A stretch of DNA of 64,000 bases, taken from Globisporangium splendens (Eukaryota; Oomycota; Peronosporomycetes; Pythiales; Pythiaceae). The stretch spans positions 204,201-268,200 of the forward strand of contig VFIW01000074.1 in the NCBI GenBank assembly GCA_006386115.1. The letters are read 5' to 3'. This document shows, one piece after another, positions 9,683-18,924 of the stretch; the first letter of the stretch is position 1; each line of letters starts with the position of its first letter. The notes below the pieces were generated by a model that did no database searches, was not told where the DNA came from, and saw nothing but the letters and a program-made list of their open reading frames with translations. Both the position numbers and the translations under genes were made by a program.

Positions 9683-10036
9683 CGCAATGTTTGCAGGACC
9701 AAATGCAAACACACAGGCACCATCTCGAAGCTCATATATGCTGTGTATTGTGCAAGATACGCATCACACTAAACGCTCTACACAGTTGCGATCTTTGATT
9801 ACACCTGTCGAAGGAAAACATGCTCGATATCGGAGGAAACTGAAGCTGCGAGACGGGAACGCTCCTTACAACGATGCCTCGCGGGTCACACAACCTTAAC
9901 GGGCAGTCGAAGCCACGAACCCACGCTACACTCAAAATCCTACACAGTCGAGTATAAGCAGACTGAAGCATCAAGCAAGGAGAAAAGCACTTTTGTTACT
10001 ATTATGCGATACTGGGTCATGCAGGAATACAGGCAT
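9683..10036. other. Intergenic, convergent gene ends
   Basis: No gene was seen in these 354 bp between the phosphatase relic and the 3' end of the kinase gene. Confidence 0.7.
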
Positions 10037-13000
10037 TTACGATGCAGGAACATCGGATGGCGAGTTTGCCGTCGCTGTGGTCGCAACAGCCTCAAGCTTC
10101 GCGAACTCGTCCAGCTTCTCAACGACCGACGAGATTTTAATACGCTCCGATGGAGTCGGCGCACAGATCATCTCGACGAGAGCGCGTTCTGAACCATCCA
10201 AACATTCGAGCGCAGCCCGGGGAAGGATGCCGTTTCGCACCTGGAAGCTAACTGCCGCGTCTATGAGTCTGCCCCACGGATAATCGCCACTCACTGCTTC
10301 CAGGATGCACATACCGAACGCATACAGATCTGATGCAATAGTCAGTCGCTCTCCACGCAGATACTCGGGCGACTTCCACTGGACTGCTCCCATTCGCTCT
10401 ACTTCAATTTTCACTTCTGCGCTGTTTGGGATACAGCTCAACCCGAAATCCGTGATCTTCGCGTCTTCATTGGCTCCGATCAAAACATTGTCGCACTTCA
10501 AATCGTTATGGACGATGTTCAGCGAATGCAGGTATTGCAAACCGAGCGCAACCTGGTATAGTTTGCGCCATTTCTTGGTGCTGTTGTTGCCTTTTCTCAA
10601 AAACTCATCAAGCGTTCCGTTTCCTGCGTACTCGCACGCGAAAAAGCGCTTCCCAACGTGACACGCACCAAAGAGTCTGATCACATGCGGATGATTGAGA
10701 GGAAACCACACTTGCAACTCGTGGTAAAACAGCTCGCGGTTGTACGCGTCTCCATCGGCTTCGTAGCCCATGAACTTAATCACAACGGACGTCCCAAGCC
10801 ATGTGGCTTTGTACACGTCGCCAAAGGCACCAGTTCCGATTGAATGACCTCGGTCGTACTTGAGCTGGTGTGTCGGAATAAACCACGGCCCGCGTTGGTG
10901 TTCATTTGCAATAAGCGCACTCCGGTCAACTGACTGGAATCTTCTGTTCACGGTTTCCGAATCAAAGCGGAGGATTTTCACCGCCCCTTGAGCCACAGCT
11001 GATTGCTTTTGTAATCGGTTGATGACGCTTTTCAGATTCCTGACGTCTCTGTCGCGAGTTGCGAGTTGTTCAGTCCATTGATGTACGGGATCATCATTGG
11101 TTGAAATCGAGAGTATGTCAAGAATTTCATCGATATCTTGGTGAAACAGGTCGTGTTGGATCCCCACGACTTGACTTTTGGCTCGCTGCAGCACGGATTT
11201 TTCGCTGAGAGCTGTGCGCACGAGTCGATCTAAGCTTCGTAGTACTTGACAGAATTTCTTGACTGCGAAATCGTTCGGCGTCTTGTGCTGTTGTCGAAGC
11301 AAATCAAACACATTGCGTAAACGTTTGTTGATGTGCAGCACGGAATCTTGGGAGGCAGCACACAATCGACATTTGGATTCCACCGCATCCAAAGCCACCG
11401 GCAAAGAGGAGCCGAGTTCGGGAAATAGATACGTCTCAATATCAACTCGACGACTTGTCATGACCGGTGGACCAGCCGACGCATTCTCAGGCTGCAACCC
11501 CAACTCTCCCAGTTGTTTTAGATGCTCGATCACCGTTGCCAGATTCATTCTTTTCGTTGGGTCTGCACACCACATTCGATTCACCAAGCCGATCACACGC
11601 TTCCCACACTTGTCTGATGTTTTTGGACGGTAACCTGCGTTTGCCATTGCAGCAACGTTTCTATCTTTTTCATTGGTCCAGGGCACTTCTCCAGTCACTG
11701 ATTCGTAGATGAATACAGCAAGCGAATAAACATTGGACATAACTGATGTCTTGCCGCCGCGTAGAGCCTCGGGCGATCGCCAACGGACTCCTTCGATTCC
11801 TTCCGAGTTCTCCTGCATTCCGATTCCAAATCCATTGATCTTCGCTGTGCCATCAGTTCCAACCCATACGTGCTCGCAATTTAAGTACTCCAGAATAATC
11901 CCGCGGTCGTGCAGGTACTTGAGTCCAAGCGCAACTTCGTGGAGCTTTTGCCACAGGAACTGTCGATTTCCGTCCAGTCGCAAGTAGTCAAGCAGATTGG
12001 TATGAGCTGCATTCTCAAAGGCGGCTGTGTACGGGTATTGCAGATGAGTTGCCCCGAACAGCTTCACCACGTTTGGGTGACTCAAAAACACCCACCGATC
12101 CACAGCATTAATGAACTTGGCTTGGTCCACCCGAAACTCACTCACTCTAACCATAGAGTTTAGCCACTGAGCAGAAGTCGCGTGATTTGCGCGATGTTCG
12201 CGTGGACTTGACTTGCTTTCAACTTGAACAATACCGAGCTCATGAGGAGGTATGAACCAATCCGGACCGTCGTCGTTTTCATCTGAGGCGGACTTTTGTG
12301 ACACTTGACACAAGGCGCGCTCCAAGAGCTGCAGCATTTCAGGAGTGTATTTATCGCTGTGCACTTTTAACTCGTGTTGAAGGAGAGTCACTGCTTCGAC
12401 TCGTTCGGACTCGTCGAGCTCGCGAAGTGAGAGACTCGTGTCGGCATCGATGGCTTCTTGGAATGCGGACATCAAATCAGTCTCGTCACTTTCCCATTTG
12501 ACTGCCCATTGTTGCGATGCCTCATCGGTTACAGTGGACTTGATTTTTTGCTGTAAGAATGCAAGTTCAGTGTGCAAATCGCGAAGGCAACCCACGATAT
12601 TACAGGTGGCGACAAGACGCGAGCAGATGCTCCTGTTCTCACACAGCGTTTTCACTCTGACGAACCGGAATATGACCATGACGCACTGATGGAGCATATC
12701 TCGATGCACATCGTCTTCAGTCTCAAGTTGCTCGAAAAGTCGTGTGAGTCGGTCTGCAACGCTTCGCCACAGTGCTTCAAACTCGTAAACGTTCTCGCTG
12801 TATTCTCGCAGCGTTTGCAGCGTTCCTTCAAGCAGGGACACACCGGATTCTGGTGCGACGAGAGGTGTCAAATACCCAGCTTCGAGCAGTTGGTTCACCA
12901 TGTCCTTCAAATTCCTTTTGGCAGCACTAACCAGAATCGTGTCTCCATTAGTAGCACGGACGTGCGGAGATGCTCCCGCTTGGATGAGCGCAGTTGTAAA

Positions 13001-14446
13001 CTCGATAGATCCTGCCGAAGCAGCTGCGAGCAAAGCCGACTCGCCAATTTTGTTGATCGCAGAGAGAGAAGCGTTGCTTTTTAACAGTCGTTGCGCAGCT
13101 TGCCAATGACCGTTTCGACAAGCCGATATGAGTGGTGTGTTTCCTTCTTCGTCTCTTGTGTCGGGCAATATCCCTTTCGTCAAAAACACATCGAGGACCA
13201 TATCGTGTCCTTCTTGTGCCGCAAGATGCAGAGCCGTTCTTGTTTCGGTGCACGTTTCATCCATCCATACGGAGGTTGAAAAGAGCAGCTCAACAACTTT
13301 CACGTGACCATTTCGAGCCGCAACTTGTAACGGCGTCAAGCCATTCGGCATGACCACACTCGCACTCGCACCTTTCTTCAATAGTTCAGTCACAACTTCA
13401 ACGTGGCCATTGAGGGAAGCGATGCACAATGGTGTCCTACCACAATTGGTGGCCATTTCCACGCTTTCACCATTCTTCAATAGCTCAGTCACCACTTCAG
13501 AGTGACCATTTTGTGATGCGACGAATAACGATGTCGCTCCATTATTGGTGGCCAGGTCTACACTTGCACCATTCTTCAAAAGCTCACTCACTACTTCAAA
13601 GTGGCCATTCAAGGATGCGATGTGCAGTGAATTCCAGCCATCACTGGTGGCCATGTCCACACTCGCACCGTTCTTCAAAAGCTCACTCACCACTTTTGTA
13701 TGACCATTTTGGGAAGCGATGTGCAGCGATGTCCAACCACCATTGGTGGCCAATTCCACGCTTGCACCATTCTTCAAGAGCTCAGACACCACTTCAACAT
13801 GACAATTTTGGGAAGCAACCATCAATGATGTCGCGCCATCATAGCTGGCCAAGTCCACATTTGCACCCTCCTTCAATAGCTCACTCACTATTTCAAAGTG
13901 ACCATTTCGTGAAGCGACGTGCAAAGATGCCACGCCATCATTGCTGACTATATCCATGCTCGCACCATTCTTCAATAGCTCACTCACCACTTCAAAGTGA
14001 CCATAGAAGGAAGCAACCCACAATGAGGTCCAACCACCATTGGTGGCCATGTCCACACTTGCACCATTCTTCAATAGCTCACTCACCACATTTATGTGAC
14101 CATTTTGGGAAGCGATATGCAGCGATGTCCAACCACCATTGGTGGCCGTTTCCACGCTTGCACCATTCTTCAATAGCTCACTCACCACTCCAACGTGACC
14201 ATTTTGGGAAGCAATCCACAACGAAGACACGCCATTATTGGTGGCCATGTCTACGCTTGTACCATTCTTCAATAGCTCACTCACTACTTCCGATTGACCA
14301 TTTTGGGAAGCAATCCACAACGATGTCGCGCCATTGTCTCTGTCCAACTCACAATGTCCTTGGCTGGAAGCATCACGTAGGGGAGTGCGTTCGTTGACGT
14401 CGGTTATGTTCGCGCCTGAAGTATCAGTCTTGAAGTCTGTGGCCAT
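10037..14446 (-). CDS. Ankyrin-repeat protein with tandem pseudokinase and kinase domains (TKL-like)
   Basis: The gene is a single exon of 1469 aa. About 15 ankyrin repeats cover residues 35-550; the first nine or ten are near-identical 33-residue units (SLxIASQNGHxEVVSELLKNGASVxxATNxG). After a helical linker, a first kinase fold at about 725-1000 lacks the VAIK lysine and catalytic HRD (ILEYLNCEHVWV), and has GFG in place of DFG, so it is a predicted pseudokinase. A second fold at about 1185-1450 has GTGAFGDVYKA, VVIK, HNDLKCDN and DFG and is predicted active, with HND replacing HRD. Both folds start with the same WFIPxHxL lead-in, pointing to internal duplication. The frame is open 12 codons further but starts with TTG there; the first ATG is at 14446. 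It is likely a cytosolic signalling kinase of the tyrosine-kinase-like group; the substrate is unknown. Confidence 0.9.
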   Translation of the reverse strand: MATDFKTDTSGANITDVNERTPLRDASSQGHCELDRDNGATSLWIASQNGQSEVVSELLKNGTSVDMATNNGVSSLWIASQNGHVGVVSELLKNGASVETATNGGWTSLHIASQNGHINVVSELLKNGASVDMATNGGWTSLWVASFYGHFEVVSELLKNGASMDIVSNDGVASLHVASRNGHFEIVSELLKEGANVDLASYDGATSLMVASQNCHVEVVSELLKNGASVELATNGGWTSLHIASQNGHTKVVSELLKNGASVDMATSDGWNSLHIASLNGHFEVVSELLKNGASVDLATNNGATSLFVASQNGHSEVVTELLKNGESVEMATNCGRTPLCIASLNGHVEVVTELLKKGASASVVMPNGLTPLQVAARNGHVKVVELLFSTSVWMDETCTETRTALHLAAQEGHDMVLDVFLTKGILPDTRDEEGNTPLISACRNGHWQAAQRLLKSNASLSAINKIGESALLAAASAGSIEFTTALIQAGASPHVRATNGDTILVSAAKRNLKDMVNQLLEAGYLTPLVAPESGVSLLEGTLQTLREYSENVYEFEALWRSVADRLTRLFEQLETEDDVHRDMLHQCVMVIFRFVRVKTLCENRSICSRLVATCNIVGCLRDLHTELAFLQQKIKSTVTDEASQQWAVKWESDETDLMSAFQEAIDADTSLSLRELDESERVEAVTLLQHELKVHSDKYTPEMLQLLERALCQVSQKSASDENDDGPDWFIPPHELGIVQVESKSSPREHRANHATSAQWLNSMVRVSEFRVDQAKFINAVDRWVFLSHPNVVKLFGATHLQYPYTAAFENAAHTNLLDYLRLDGNRQFLWQKLHEVALGLKYLHDRGIILEYLNCEHVWVGTDGTAKINGFGIGMQENSEGIEGVRWRSPEALRGGKTSVMSNVYSLAVFIYESVTGEVPWTNEKDRNVAAMANAGYRPKTSDKCGKRVIGLVNRMWCADPTKRMNLATVIEHLKQLGELGLQPENASAGPPVMTSRRVDIETYLFPELGSSLPVALDAVESKCRLCAASQDSVLHINKRLRNVFDLLRQQHKTPNDFAVKKFCQVLRSLDRLVRTALSEKSVLQRAKSQVVGIQHDLFHQDIDEILDILSISTNDDPVHQWTEQLATRDRDVRNLKSVINRLQKQSAVAQGAVKILRFDSETVNRRFQSVDRSALIANEHQRGPWFIPTHQLKYDRGHSIGTGAFGDVYKATWLGTSVVIKFMGYEADGDAYNRELFYHELQVWFPLNHPHVIRLFGACHVGKRFFACEYAGNGTLDEFLRKGNNSTKKWRKLYQVALGLQYLHSLNIVHNDLKCDNVLIGANEDAKITDFGLSCIPNSAEVKIEVERMGAVQWKSPEYLRGERLTIASDLYAFGMCILEAVSGDYPWGRLIDAAVSFQVRNGILPRAALECLDGSERALVEMICAPTPSERIKISSVVEKLDEFAKLEAVATTATANSPSDVPAS
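13390..14345. repeat. 99 bp tandem repeats encoding ankyrin units
   Basis: Roughly ten consecutive 99 bp units share long nucleotide stretches such as caccattcttcaatagctcactcac. DNA-level identity beyond what the protein needs indicates recent expansion or homogenisation by unequal exchange, and makes copy number likely to vary between alleles. Confidence 0.85.
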
Positions 14447-14897
14447 GCTGCTAGTTCGTCGACTGTTCACGCAAGCTCGCAATCTGTTTGCCTTCTCTTC
14501 TTAGAAGTAAATTTTCTTTTGAGGGTATCATCCTTGGTGAACGATTGTTGTGCAATCCAATTTTCCGTTCAGTTGTTCTCGGTGATACTGATATACTCCA
14601 TCACCAACGACATCTTTATTACTTTCATTTCTGGTCTCAAGCACAAACAGCAGGCAGTTACTTCTTACTGTGCCGATGGGTGCACCTCACTCAATACCAC
14701 TGTCTGGACTCACTACTTTCGATCTGGCCTTATAAAGGACAGACAGCATTGGTACCAGCTGTTTGTATCGAGAGTATAAGTACCACGACGACAATCGACA
14801 GGCCACTACAAAGATCATCGGACAGGGTGAGTATACTGAACTGAGTATACAAGCCTCTATAAAGAGCGATAAGCGACAGCTTTCTCCTGAGGCCTCC
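14447..14897. other. Shared upstream region of kinase gene and LINE ORF1
   Basis: These 451 bp separate the divergent starts of the ankyrin-kinase gene and LINE ORF1. The 5' end of the LINE must lie here but no boundary or target-site duplication is visible. The ORF1 frame is open from 14763 without an ATG before 14898. Confidence 0.5.
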
Positions 14898-17800
14898 ATG
14901 ATGAACATGGAGCAACCAAAGGAGGGGGCCGCGCGGATGGAAGCTCCGGACGGAGTTTCCACGAAGACAGCCATCACGCTGCGGAGTGGGCAGGCGCAAG
15001 TCGACGCAGAGATGGCAGTACGAGCGTCACAGCACGGGAAAGGGGGAGCCCCAGATCCTGTGCGCACGAACGAAACGGTCCAATTAAAAGCAGGAGGACA
15101 AGACAAGTCTGGGACCATTGAGGAAGGCACGACGCCAACGCGTGCGGAAGGCTCTCGAAAAGAAGCGTCGACGGAGACTGCACCAGTGGAGAGATACGAA
15201 GCCCTCTCGGCGGGGTTGCGTGTGTCACCAAACGCGGTCAACAGAGTGGAGATTGAATACGAAGTGCGGTTAATGTTCACAGCTCTTTACAACGGGATGC
15301 GGATTCTGGAGAAACCAAAAAAGGCGAACGACAATTACCCAACACTCAACGGAGAAGAAGCGGACGCGCTGGTGGACCTATTCCGTCTACTGGCAATTGA
15401 AAAGGGAAAATCCTTTCCGGAGTGGAAGCGGACGATCCAAGATCTATGCAAGGATATGCACCGGTCGTCGTGGACAGTGGTAGCGCTTATCCAAAAGAGA
15501 ATTGACCAAAACAGGCTCGCAGCAGAAACCAAGGCTTCGCCATGGGGTTCGCAAACGAGCACCAACACTCAAACAAACGTCAAAGAGCAAGGCACCCAGC
15601 CCTTCATCTTCAAATCGAACAAATACTCGGAGGAGGAACAACGCAACATGATCCGACACTGCAAGCAAAAGTTCGAGTACTCAGTGACCCTGCGCCAGCC
15701 GACAACGATGGAATGGGATATTATGCTAGCGATCGTGGAAGGCGAACTCCTGATCCGACACCTGCCTCAATTCTTACGACGAGTATGTGATGGGGACACC
15801 CTCTTCCGTTTCCAGAACACCATCGAAGCTCAGGTGGAAGGAGAGCTGGTCGGCAAATTATCGGATGCGACGCAAGTCTACAAAGATCATCAGTCGACCG
15901 GACGAATCGTGGAAGCCATCTTGCAAGCAGCGAGATTCCGCAATGACGGCAAAATGGAAGAGACAATGGCGATGCTGAGAGACCTCAAAGCTGCGGAATA
16001 TAACGACAGCACTCACTCACTCCACTTCTATTTCTTTGACAGGAGCACAGCTGCGAAATGGGACAGAATGACGATCCCCTTCCGACGCCAATTGGTGCAT
16101 CTCATATCCGCGCATCCGACGGAGACAACCGGAGAGCGACCGGAGGCAGACAGCGTGTGGAACAGGCAATTGGGAGCGGACGGGCTACAGAATGCAGAAT
16201 CGAGATCCAGGTACAAAATTCAGTTTTTGAACACTGCTCGCTCAATGAATATGTCCTTGTTTTTAGAATACTTGAAGCAGACGACAGGCAAGCGATTCTA
16301 CGCCTACCCACTCGATAAATATGGTCCAATATCCCACCAATCGCAGTGGTGGGAGGTACTCTTTGAAGAGGAATCATGTCCAAAAGCGCTTATCGATGTC
16401 AGACGAATTATTTGGCGAGGGCGAACGATCATCCTGCACCACGCATCCAAGTACAGAATGGCTCCTTGTTTAATCTGCGGGGCAGCGGGACATTTCGCGC
16501 GAACGTGTAAGGCAACGGAACAGGAACTAAAAACTAACAACTGTATTCACGCAGACGATGAGATCGTGAGTAAACTCCCGAGAAAGCCAGCCACTTTCAC
16601 CAGTGCAGCGGAAATTAAGGAGTCTGTCTCAGATGGCATTGACAAAAAGAAACAGCCACTTCAACCCGCAACAGAGAATCCTCACGCCAGTGGGGAAAAC
16701 GAGCCGAGCGAGAACACGAATCCCGTGACGCCTGATGAGACAAACACGTCCAGCTCACAACCGAACTCCAACCCAAATGATCTAACAAAAAATGTGTCGT
16801 TTGCAGTGACAACAGGAATTCCAGTACAACAAACCGGCAAACTCAAAGAACAGGCGAAGGCGAAACCAAACGATGGAGCAGCAAACGCAAAAGGACCCGC
16901 GTCAAAGGCAAGCCAGAAAAACGGTCCAAGACAAATTTCCAAGGATGACATCCGGTGGGCAAAAGAGCTGATGCGCTTCCGACGAGATATGGACGAGTTA
17001 ATGAAGGTGCACGTGGAAAGACAAACCGAGCTCAACCCGAATCGTAACGACATCATGGACTGGGATGGGGAGTACACGATTCAAGACGTGATGGACGCCA
17101 ACGGACTTGCAGAAGCAACAACACCACCTACCGGAAATTGCCAATTTTATGCAGTGGCGGAAGCGGTGCTCCAAATCACGCATGACAACATGGCAAATGA
17201 GAAGCTGCTCGAGGCCACGGCGAGCAGAATCAAGCAAAGCATGAACGCGGCAACACGTCTCAACTTCGATCTCGAATTTCCTGAAGGAGCGCATTTGGGA
17301 ATACTCGAAGCACTGGGGAGAGGGGATCGGAAAATGAGCCCAAAAGAAAAGAGAGCAGATACTCTCGACTATTTCAGCGATATCGCAAGCAGCTCCTCCA
17401 GCCGATCTTCCACGCTGCCAGGATCCCTGTGGGGTGGCTTGGAGTCCTTGCGGATGGCTGCCAAGGCTTTGCAGAGAAAAATCTTCGTGCTGATCGAGAC
17501 AACGTACGGAGATCGCAAGGGCTTCGCAATTTACAAGCCGCAATCCAGAGTCCATGGAGGCGGCCAGTTTTTGTCAGCCAAAGAATATGTGTGCACAGGG
17601 AAGCAATGGGAAGACGAGCTCCGTCAAGACAGAAACGAAGCAGAGGCCACGAGCTGTCCGCTACCAATTGTAATGAAATTCGCAAACGAACACTACAACA
17701 GTCTGCACTTCAGAACCCTGAACGACCCAACGCCACTGGCGAATATGACGAGCTCATCACTAGCGAAGCATCTCCAAGGATCCGTGAGGAGCAAGTCGGA

Positions 17801-18875
17801 GTTCAAGACGGACCGATCTGGTCAATTCGAAGACGATCGAGAAACAGACGATTCGATGGAGGACAGCGACAATTCCAGTTTGGGAGAGTCAGTGTGGACT
17901 CCATCGCTGGACGAGCGAGAAAAGTTCGAGCCAAGCCAGCTCAGCGGACAACACGGCTGGTCGTTCGCATCGCAGGAGAATCAGCTTGTGGTATATCACT
18001 CGCCCACAATCGAGTTACCTCAACAACCCAGGAAGCGAGAGAGAGACGAACCCCTGATGCTCACAGCAATAGATGGTGACGTCGCGATAAACCTGAACAG
18101 CCCCAATGTCCCCCTCAAGAAAACCAAAACGCTTTCGAGACGTTTGGCGATCGAAGGAGACTCCATGCAGAAACGCAGAGACCTCGAGCGCACGCTGCAG
18201 GAGCATTGGGAAGGGTTCCAGGAGCAATGGAAGCAAGAAACCAAATGCCCCTTTCCTCTGCTCTCGTCCAATCGTGATGTATGGACGCAGGCAGCTCTCA
18301 ATGAGTGGGAGCGAATTCTAGCGATGTTGAAGACGTCGCCATGGCCGCACCACGTACTGAATCATCTCAGCGGGCCAACGCTAGTGGACTTGACGCAAGT
18401 TCTGCGTGAACAGGTGATTGAGGAAGGGCTCAAACGTCTTGTACACCGCACCGATCAGGCAGAAACCAGGGTATGGATCACAGGTTGGTTTGACAGGATT
18501 GCAACGGCAACCACGAAGCAACAACGGGCCGCACTGCTCAACTCCAAGGAAGACTGGTTGACGCTTGGAAAAATGAAGTACGGTGGGCTCGAAGTTCTGC
18601 GACTTTGTCACCCGACCCAGCTAGAGAAGCTCAGCCGCTACATCATCTGCACAGTGGTGTATGAGGAGGAGCTGCAGACGTTCAGGTCCAGTGACGCCGA
18701 AGACCCAGACAACCTGTACGAGGCGATTGAAGACTTCTGTGCGATGTTGAAGCAAACCAGAGAACTCAAAGCAGCCTTCAAGAGTGGAGAGGAGCTCAGC
18801 GAATGGTCAGCTCTATCGGTGATCATGGCTCAAGTCACCGTGGAAGTGGACTCGGTCGAGCCTTCAAGGTACTAA
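14898..18875 (+). CDS. LINE ORF1: zinc-knuckle protein with OTU-like cysteine protease domain
   Basis: This is an intact 1325 aa frame. A CCHC knuckle (C524, C527, H532, C537; CLICGAAGHFARTC) marks the nucleic-acid-binding part. From about residue 740, PTGNCQFYAVAEAV resembles the OTU deubiquitinase active-site block (usually DGNCLF) with Cys at about 748, and a later EHYNSLHF supplies the expected His at about 932. The N-terminal 60 residues are low-complexity. A charged and Ser/Thr-rich region separates the knuckle from the OTU part. By analogy with other LINE ORF1 proteins it would coat the element RNA. An OTU domain in a LINE is known from a few lineages (Dualen/RandI). Its intactness contrasts with the broken ORF2. 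ORF2 starts 49 bp after its stop. Confidence 0.82.
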   Translation: MMNMEQPKEGAARMEAPDGVSTKTAITLRSGQAQVDAEMAVRASQHGKGGAPDPVRTNETVQLKAGGQDKSGTIEEGTTPTRAEGSRKEASTETAPVERYEALSAGLRVSPNAVNRVEIEYEVRLMFTALYNGMRILEKPKKANDNYPTLNGEEADALVDLFRLLAIEKGKSFPEWKRTIQDLCKDMHRSSWTVVALIQKRIDQNRLAAETKASPWGSQTSTNTQTNVKEQGTQPFIFKSNKYSEEEQRNMIRHCKQKFEYSVTLRQPTTMEWDIMLAIVEGELLIRHLPQFLRRVCDGDTLFRFQNTIEAQVEGELVGKLSDATQVYKDHQSTGRIVEAILQAARFRNDGKMEETMAMLRDLKAAEYNDSTHSLHFYFFDRSTAAKWDRMTIPFRRQLVHLISAHPTETTGERPEADSVWNRQLGADGLQNAESRSRYKIQFLNTARSMNMSLFLEYLKQTTGKRFYAYPLDKYGPISHQSQWWEVLFEEESCPKALIDVRRIIWRGRTIILHHASKYRMAPCLICGAAGHFARTCKATEQELKTNNCIHADDEIVSKLPRKPATFTSAAEIKESVSDGIDKKKQPLQPATENPHASGENEPSENTNPVTPDETNTSSSQPNSNPNDLTKNVSFAVTTGIPVQQTGKLKEQAKAKPNDGAANAKGPASKASQKNGPRQISKDDIRWAKELMRFRRDMDELMKVHVERQTELNPNRNDIMDWDGEYTIQDVMDANGLAEATTPPTGNCQFYAVAEAVLQITHDNMANEKLLEATASRIKQSMNAATRLNFDLEFPEGAHLGILEALGRGDRKMSPKEKRADTLDYFSDIASSSSSRSSTLPGSLWGGLESLRMAAKALQRKIFVLIETTYGDRKGFAIYKPQSRVHGGGQFLSAKEYVCTGKQWEDELRQDRNEAEATSCPLPIVMKFANEHYNSLHFRTLNDPTPLANMTSSSLAKHLQGSVRSKSEFKTDRSGQFEDDRETDDSMEDSDNSSLGESVWTPSLDEREKFEPSQLSGQHGWSFASQENQLVVYHSPTIELPQQPRKRERDEPLMLTAIDGDVAINLNSPNVPLKKTKTLSRRLAIEGDSMQKRRDLERTLQEHWEGFQEQWKQETKCPFPLLSSNRDVWTQAALNEWERILAMLKTSPWPHHVLNHLSGPTLVDLTQVLREQVIEEGLKRLVHRTDQAETRVWITGWFDRIATATTKQQRAALLNSKEDWLTLGKMKYGGLEVLRLCHPTQLEKLSRYIICTVVYEEELQTFRSSDAEDPDNLYEAIEDFCAMLKQTRELKAAFKSGEELSEWSALSVIMAQVTVEVDSVEPSRY

Positions 18876-18924
18876 AGGCGCGACACCAACAGGTAACCAA
18901 GGTGGAAGTAGCCCAGGCACAGAA

